Below, piece after piece: positions 60,014 to 64,000 of a stretch of DNA of 64,000 nt. The position numbers were made by a program, and so were the translations under genes. The notes under the pieces are model-generated. The model was not told where the DNA came from and did no database searches. It saw only the letters and a program-made list of their open reading frames with translations. The number at the start of each line of letters is the position of its first letter. Position 1 is the stretch's first letter. The DNA is from JAIYCX01 sp964353175 (GTDB lineage: Bacteria > Bdellovibrionota_C > UBA2361 > SZUA-149 > DAOLCO01). The stretch is from the NCBI GenBank assembly GCA_964353175.1, contig CAYGUX010000012.1, positions 1 to 64,000 on the forward strand, written 5' to 3'.

Positions 60014-60162
60014 GCGGGTGGGCTAGGATTTTTTATGGGCCCGAGCGGGCTTGTTCCTCCGTGGCAAGCCATGGATGGCGAAGCAGGAGGAACGCCTTTG
60101 ATTGGCACACGGACGTGCCAATCAAAAAAGCAAGGGCCGATAAAAAATCCTAGCCCACCCGC
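60014..60162. repeat. 149-bp cloverleaf-like repeat
   Basis: Perfect 23-bp outer arms (60014-60036 and 60140-60162) enclose two further hairpins: GTTCCTCC/GGAGGAAC and TTTGATTGGCAC/GTGCCAATCAAA. The G+C-rich three-branched structure overlaps the last codons of accC. It looks like a mobile dispersed element or a 3'-end structure. Confidence 0.8.
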
Positions 60163-61535
60163 ATCAAACCACCACCCTCCACTACTTCGCCCTTATAAAC
60201 CCTCTCCAACCAAGTAATAGAATGAGCACACTCAATAAAATCTTTTTGCTCTAGAACCCATTTAAAAAATCCGATATTAGTTTTTAGTCCAACTATCGCA
60301 GTCTCAGAGAGAGCCCTTTTAGCTCTTTGAATAACTACTTCCCTACTCTCTCCGCTCACTATCAACTTAAAAAGTAAAGCGTCATAATATGGGCTAACTT
60401 TACTCCCCTTCTCAACCCAAGAATCAATCCGAACCCCAGGCCCAAGAGGCAATTGAATATCTTTGACCGTTCCGACTTGAGGGGCAAAATTGTTTTTTGG
60501 GTCTTCAGAATATATCCTAAACTCCATAGAGTGACCACGTTCGACAAAAGCTTCTTGCTTAGGAAGGCTCTTACCACCTGCAACCTCAAGTTGCATTCTA
60601 ACTAAATCAAGACCACTAATTTCTTCACTCACTGGATGCTCAACTTGAATTCTCGTATTCATTTCTAGAAAATAGAAATTCCCCTTAGCGCTCTCCGCAT
60701 TTTCGACTAAAAACTCTAAAGTCCCTGCCCCGCGGTACTTAACTGAGCTCGCTAATGCGCATGCGCTCTTAAGCATTTTTTCTCTTAACTTTTTGTTAAA
60801 ATTAGGAGCAGGTGCTTCTTCTATTAGTTTCTGCCTTCTTCTTTGAAGAGTACAGTCCCTTTCAAAAACATTAATGACTTTTCCCTTACCGTCTCCAAAA
60901 ACTTGCACCTCAATATGCCTAGGGCTTGTTAAATATTTTTCTATAAAAACAACCGCCGACCCAAAAGCGGACATAGCTTCAGCCCCTGCCTCTTCGATCT
61001 TCGTTTCAAGTTCTTTCTCCTTCTCCACAACTCTAATCCCTCGTCCACTTCCACCAGCACTAGCTTTTACCAATACGGGATAGCCTATCTTCTTACAGAA
61101 CTTCTTTGCCTCGCTAATATTTCCATCTTTGATTTCAAGACCAGGAAGAAGTGGTACCTTGGCCTTTTCTGCTAGAGCTCTAGCGTTGAGCTTATCGCCC
61201 ATCTTGAGAATTGTCTCAGACCTTGGACCAATAAATATTAATTTTTCTTTTTCTACAGCACTTGCAAATTCACTATTTTCTGACAAAAATCCATAACCTG
61301 GATGGATCGCATCTGCTCCGACTTGAATCGCACTTGATATGATTGCAGGAATATTTAGATAAGTATCCTTAGCCGAGTTTCCTGCAAGCTTAATTCTTTC
61401 ATCAGCTAGGCGCACTGCAGGCGTCTCTTCATCTGCATCCGAATACAATGCTACAGACTTAAGACCTAGATCACTGCAAGCCCTTACCACCCGTAAAGCA
61501 ATCTCTCCCCTATTCGCAATTAAAACTTTCTTCAT
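60150..61535 (-). CDS. accC: biotin carboxylase / acyl-CoA carboxylase ATP-grasp subunit
   Basis: This is a 461-residue biotin carboxylase with KKVLIANRGEIALRVVRAC at the N-terminus, the ATP-grasp loop LVKASAGGSGRGIRVV, VERDCTLQRRRQKLIEEAPAP, and the catalytic LEMNTRIQVEHPVSEEISGLDLV. It carboxylates biotin on BCCP for fatty-acid synthesis or on a carboxylase partner; neither BCCP nor a carboxyltransferase is adjacent. The C-terminal residues (EGGGLMRVG) are encoded within the cloverleaf repeat, so the original 3' end may have been replaced by the insertion. Confidence 0.92.
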   Translation of the reverse strand: MKKVLIANRGEIALRVVRACSDLGLKSVALYSDADEETPAVRLADERIKLAGNSAKDTYLNIPAIISSAIQVGADAIHPGYGFLSENSEFASAVEKEKLIFIGPRSETILKMGDKLNARALAEKAKVPLLPGLEIKDGNISEAKKFCKKIGYPVLVKASAGGSGRGIRVVEKEKELETKIEEAGAEAMSAFGSAVVFIEKYLTSPRHIEVQVFGDGKGKVINVFERDCTLQRRRQKLIEEAPAPNFNKKLREKMLKSACALASSVKYRGAGTLEFLVENAESAKGNFYFLEMNTRIQVEHPVSEEISGLDLVRMQLEVAGGKSLPKQEAFVERGHSMEFRIYSEDPKNNFAPQVGTVKDIQLPLGPGVRIDSWVEKGSKVSPYYDALLFKLIVSGESREVVIQRAKRALSETAIVGLKTNIGFFKWVLEQKDFIECAHSITWLERVYKGEVVEGGGLMRVG

Positions 61536-61624
61536 TATTTTACTCTAGTACTTTATGTTGCATTTATTACATGCTATCTAAATCTATATTAGTATTATTT
61601 AGCGCAATAAAACCACATATTCTC

Positions 61625-62560
61625 ATGGACAAAAGCTCACACAAAGTTATTATTTTAGGAACTGGCCCTGCTGGTCTTACTGCTGGTGTTTATACTGCAA
61701 GGGCCAACTTAAGCCCACTAATAATTGAAGGCCCGCAACCAGGTGGTCAATTAACAACTACTACAGATGTTGAAAACTTCCCAGGCTTTAGTGAAGGCAT
61801 CCTAGGGCCAAGGCTGATGGATGAGATGAGATTACAGACTGAGAAATTTGGCGCTAAAGTTGTTACTGGCTGGGTTGAGAAGGTAGATTTCACAGGATCT
61901 GAATTCAAGCTTTTCACTGGCAATGCAGAGTATAGTTGCGAAGCACTCATCATCTCCACTGGCGCTACCGCTAAAACCTTAGGATTACCAAGAGACGCTG
62001 AGATGATGGGCTACGGAGTTTCAACCTGTGCAACTTGTGATGGAGCATTTTTTAAAGATGAAGAAATACTAGTTGTAGGTGGAGGAGACTCCGCATGTGA
62101 AGAAGCTGGCTACCTAACTAAATTTGGAAAACGTGTAAGGCTAATTCTTAGAAGAGATGAATTTAGAGCCTCTCAAATTATGGTTGATCGAGTTAAGAAA
62201 AACCCTAAAATAGAGATCGTCTATAACTCCACAGTAGTTGATCTACAGGGAGATCAAAACACAAACTTAACTGGTGTTACTATAAAAGATGTAAATACTG
62301 GAGAGCTCAGTGAATTAAAAGCGGCGGCTCTATTCTACGCCATCGGCCACACACCAAATACAGAACTTTTTAAAGGCATCCTTGATATGGATGAGAATGG
62401 CTACCTAATTACAGCCCCAGAAAGCACCGTTACCAACATCGAAGGTGTCTTTGCTTGCGGAGATGTAAGAGATCATGTCTATAGACAAGCCGTTACTGCT
62501 GCTGGAAATGGTTGCATGGCTGCGATTGAAGTAGAAAGGTACTTAGCTTCTAAAGAGTAG
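61625..62560 (+). CDS. trxB: thioredoxin reductase
   Basis: This FAD/NADPH enzyme reduces thioredoxin. I start it at ATG 61625 (MDKSSHKVII); an upstream ATG at 61571 adds a non-conserved segment. The FAD site is ILGTGPAGLTAGVYTARA, the redox disulfide is CATCD, the NADPH site is VVGGGDSACEEAGYL, and the C-terminal FAD motif is VFACGDVRDHVYRQAVTAAGNGCMAA. Complete, 311 residues. Confidence 0.94.
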   Translation: MDKSSHKVIILGTGPAGLTAGVYTARANLSPLIIEGPQPGGQLTTTTDVENFPGFSEGILGPRLMDEMRLQTEKFGAKVVTGWVEKVDFTGSEFKLFTGNAEYSCEALIISTGATAKTLGLPRDAEMMGYGVSTCATCDGAFFKDEEILVVGGGDSACEEAGYLTKFGKRVRLILRRDEFRASQIMVDRVKKNPKIEIVYNSTVVDLQGDQNTNLTGVTIKDVNTGELSELKAAALFYAIGHTPNTELFKGILDMDENGYLITAPESTVTNIEGVFACGDVRDHVYRQAVTAAGNGCMAAIEVERYLASKE

Positions 62561-62605
62561 AGCGATAAAAAGTAGGAGCATCTAAAGAGTAGGGTCATAA
62601 AGAGT
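62549..62605. repeat. imperfect tandem duplication between trxB and selO
   Basis: About 25 bases (62549-62573, TCTAAAGAGTAGAGCGATAA...) recur with few changes at 62581-62605. The first copy contains the trxB stop and the second precedes the selO start. It probably arose by slippage. Confidence 0.55.
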
Positions 62606-62608
62606 CTC

Positions 62609-64000
62609 TTGAATTTAAACTTCAACAACAGTTTTACTAAAACTCTAGCAGGCGATGTTTCAGGAGATCTACATTCAAGATTTACTCCTAATGTTGCCTA
62701 CTCTGAAGCCAAACCTACTCCTGTTAAAGATCCTGAAATAATTCTCTGGTCAGAAGAAGTAGCCGCCTCACTAGACTTAAAAGAACCCACTACAAAGAAG
62801 GGCATAGAAGCTCAAACTTTCTCAGGGAATTTGGTGAACCCAGATTCATCTCCTTACGCAATGAGGTACGCAGGTCATCAATTTGGCAATTGGGCTGGTC
62901 AACTAGGAGATGGTAGAGCAATATCCCTAGGTGAAATTCTAAATAAAAAACAAGAACGCTACGAGATACAATTAAAAGGCGCGGGAGTTACCCCGTATTC
63001 AAGAAGAGGCGATGGTAGGGCTGTTTTTAGATCTTCACTTAGAGAGTTTCTCTGTAGTGAGGCAATGCATCATTTAGGTATTCCAACGACTAGAGCCTTG
63101 TCACTAGTAACTACTGGAGAAAAAGTTACACGAGACATGTTCTATGATGGTCATCCCAAGGAAGAAATTGGAGCCATAGTTACTAGAGTCTCTCCTAGCT
63201 TTATTCGTTTTGGAAATTTTGAAGTTCATGCACATTACGAAGAATATGAACTATTAAAAAAGCTTCTAGAATATACGCTTAAATACTTCTTCCCTGAACA
63301 CTCAAGCCAAACAGACGAAGGCATCTCAGAATGGTTTAAGGAAGTCTGTGAGCGCACAGCAAAACTAATGGTCGAGTGGATTCGAGTGGGATTTGTACAC
63401 GGAGTAATGAACACAGACAATATGTCGATACTAGGGCTAACCATAGACTATGGGCCTTATGGTTTTCTTGATAACTTTGACCCAACTTGGACTCCAAACA
63501 CTACAGATAGAGAACATCGTCGCTATAGACATGAAGCACAAGCGCAAATTGCCTATTGGAATCTTGCTCGCTTAGGAGAAGCGCTCCTCCCTTTGATGAA
63601 AAATAAGGAGCTTCTAAATGTTGGATTAGAACACTACAGAGCTGTTTTTCATGAGAGCAGTAAAACAATGATGGCAAATAAACTAGGCTTTACATTCCTA
63701 GATGAAGATAAGGACCTTATGTTACTTAGCTCTCTTAATGAGTTCATTACCTCAGAAGAAGTAGATATGACAATATTCTACCGATCTTTAAATATACTAG
63801 CCCTAAAAGACTTGAATCAAGAACTGAAACAAGATGAATTATTAAATATATTCAAAGACTGTTTCTATAACTCTGAAGTAAGTGAATCTACCAATGAGTC
63901 TCTACTCAACTTTTCGAACCTATATACTCAAAAAATAAAAGAGTCTGACCTGGCTTCTACTAAGATCGTGAATACATTAAGCAAGGCTAACCCCTATTTT
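62609..64000 (+). CDS. selO: SelO (YdiU) family protein AMPylase, 5' part; runs off the window
   Basis: This pseudokinase-fold enzyme transfers AMP from ATP to protein Ser/Thr/Tyr. The reading frame is open from 62576 to the window end, 464 codons from the chosen start. Family segments are YAMRYAGHQFGNWAGQLGDGRAISLGE, YEIQLKGAGVTPYSRRGDGRAV, GFVHGVMNTDNMSILGLTIDYGPYGFLDNFDP and PNTTDREHRRYRHEAQ. There is no in-frame ATG or GTG before the conserved part, so TTG at 62609 is the most likely start. The C-terminus, where some members carry selenocysteine, is outside. Confidence 0.93.
   Translation, partial: MNLNFNNSFTKTLAGDVSGDLHSRFTPNVAYSEAKPTPVKDPEIILWSEEVAASLDLKEPTTKKGIEAQTFSGNLVNPDSSPYAMRYAGHQFGNWAGQLGDGRAISLGEILNKKQERYEIQLKGAGVTPYSRRGDGRAVFRSSLREFLCSEAMHHLGIPTTRALSLVTTGEKVTRDMFYDGHPKEEIGAIVTRVSPSFIRFGNFEVHAHYEEYELLKKLLEYTLKYFFPEHSSQTDEGISEWFKEVCERTAKLMVEWIRVGFVHGVMNTDNMSILGLTIDYGPYGFLDNFDPTWTPNTTDREHRRYRHEAQAQIAYWNLARLGEALLPLMKNKELLNVGLEHYRAVFHESSKTMMANKLGFTFLDEDKDLMLLSSLNEFITSEEVDMTIFYRSLNILALKDLNQELKQDELLNIFKDCFYNSEVSESTNESLLNFSNLYTQKIKESDLASTKIVNTLSKANPYF

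Overview
The window is AT-rich chromosomal DNA from a Gram-negative bacterium. Supporting signs are an outer-membrane barrel with a LolCDE-like exporter, lipoproteins, c-type cytochromes and a periplasmic-type M23 peptidase. AtpE with a leader-like N-terminus and the AtpB sequence look deltaproteobacterial or Bdellovibrionota-like to me, but that is an impression from sequence style, not a phylogeny. I saw no rRNA, tRNA or CRISPR array.

The core part runs roughly from 1 to 41 kb. A tightly packed minus-strand operon encodes alaS, a 7TM-HD c-di-AMP phosphodiesterase, ybeY, prfB (with the classic programmed +1 frameshift) and aroC. Next come a HAD phosphatase, a beta-lactamase-fold hydrolase, atpI-like/atpB/atpE, and divergent dnaA with an unusually long N-terminus. 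From 14.5 to 19.7 kb lies an envelope export operon: a LolA-like protein, two FtsX-type permeases, an ATPase and an outer-membrane barrel. A TrmA-family RNA methyltransferase and an M23 peptidase follow. On the plus strand, ruvX and mltG lead into a complete MoxR/Bat operon (acidic coiled membrane protein, MoxR, DUF58, BatA-like, large VWA protein). Then come panE, an HD hydrolase, a cysteine desulfurase/hemH/ROK kinase operon and a pseudouridine synthase.

The accessory part is about 41-60 kb, with outliers at 13-14.4 kb and 34.5-36.3 kb. It contains a DUF4258/MqsA-like toxin-antitoxin pair, a racemase, a tetraheme cytochrome, and then a 13.4 kb island bounded by a perfect 45-bp direct repeat (46559-46603 and 59910-59954). 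Inside, next to the two repeats, are a 3'-truncated relaxase gene and the last 32 codons of a ParA-like gene. The island also carries two AbiE-type toxin-antitoxin modules, an orphan formaldehyde-activating enzyme gene, a frameshifted dprA-like gene, several dprA fragments at the joints between modules, and a tandem array of three single-gene cassettes.

The most unusual signal is a shared 5' leader. Ten genes scattered across the window are unrelated in protein sequence, and most look richer in G+C than their neighbours. Each has the same architecture: a boxA-like TTTGAAAATT stretch, then GGGTAGAAG, then a stem-loop whose stem sequence differs from gene to gene, then a Shine-Dalgarno site and a single small gene, usually ended by a strong terminator. 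Three of these units sit in tandem at 54.4-57.7 kb, separated by a dprA-derived scar and a palindromic promoter element. I read them as independently transcribed, horizontally acquired single-gene cassettes with a common regulated leader. I do not recognise this arrangement as a described system.

The right edge holds accC, trxB and the 5' part of selO, which runs off the window.
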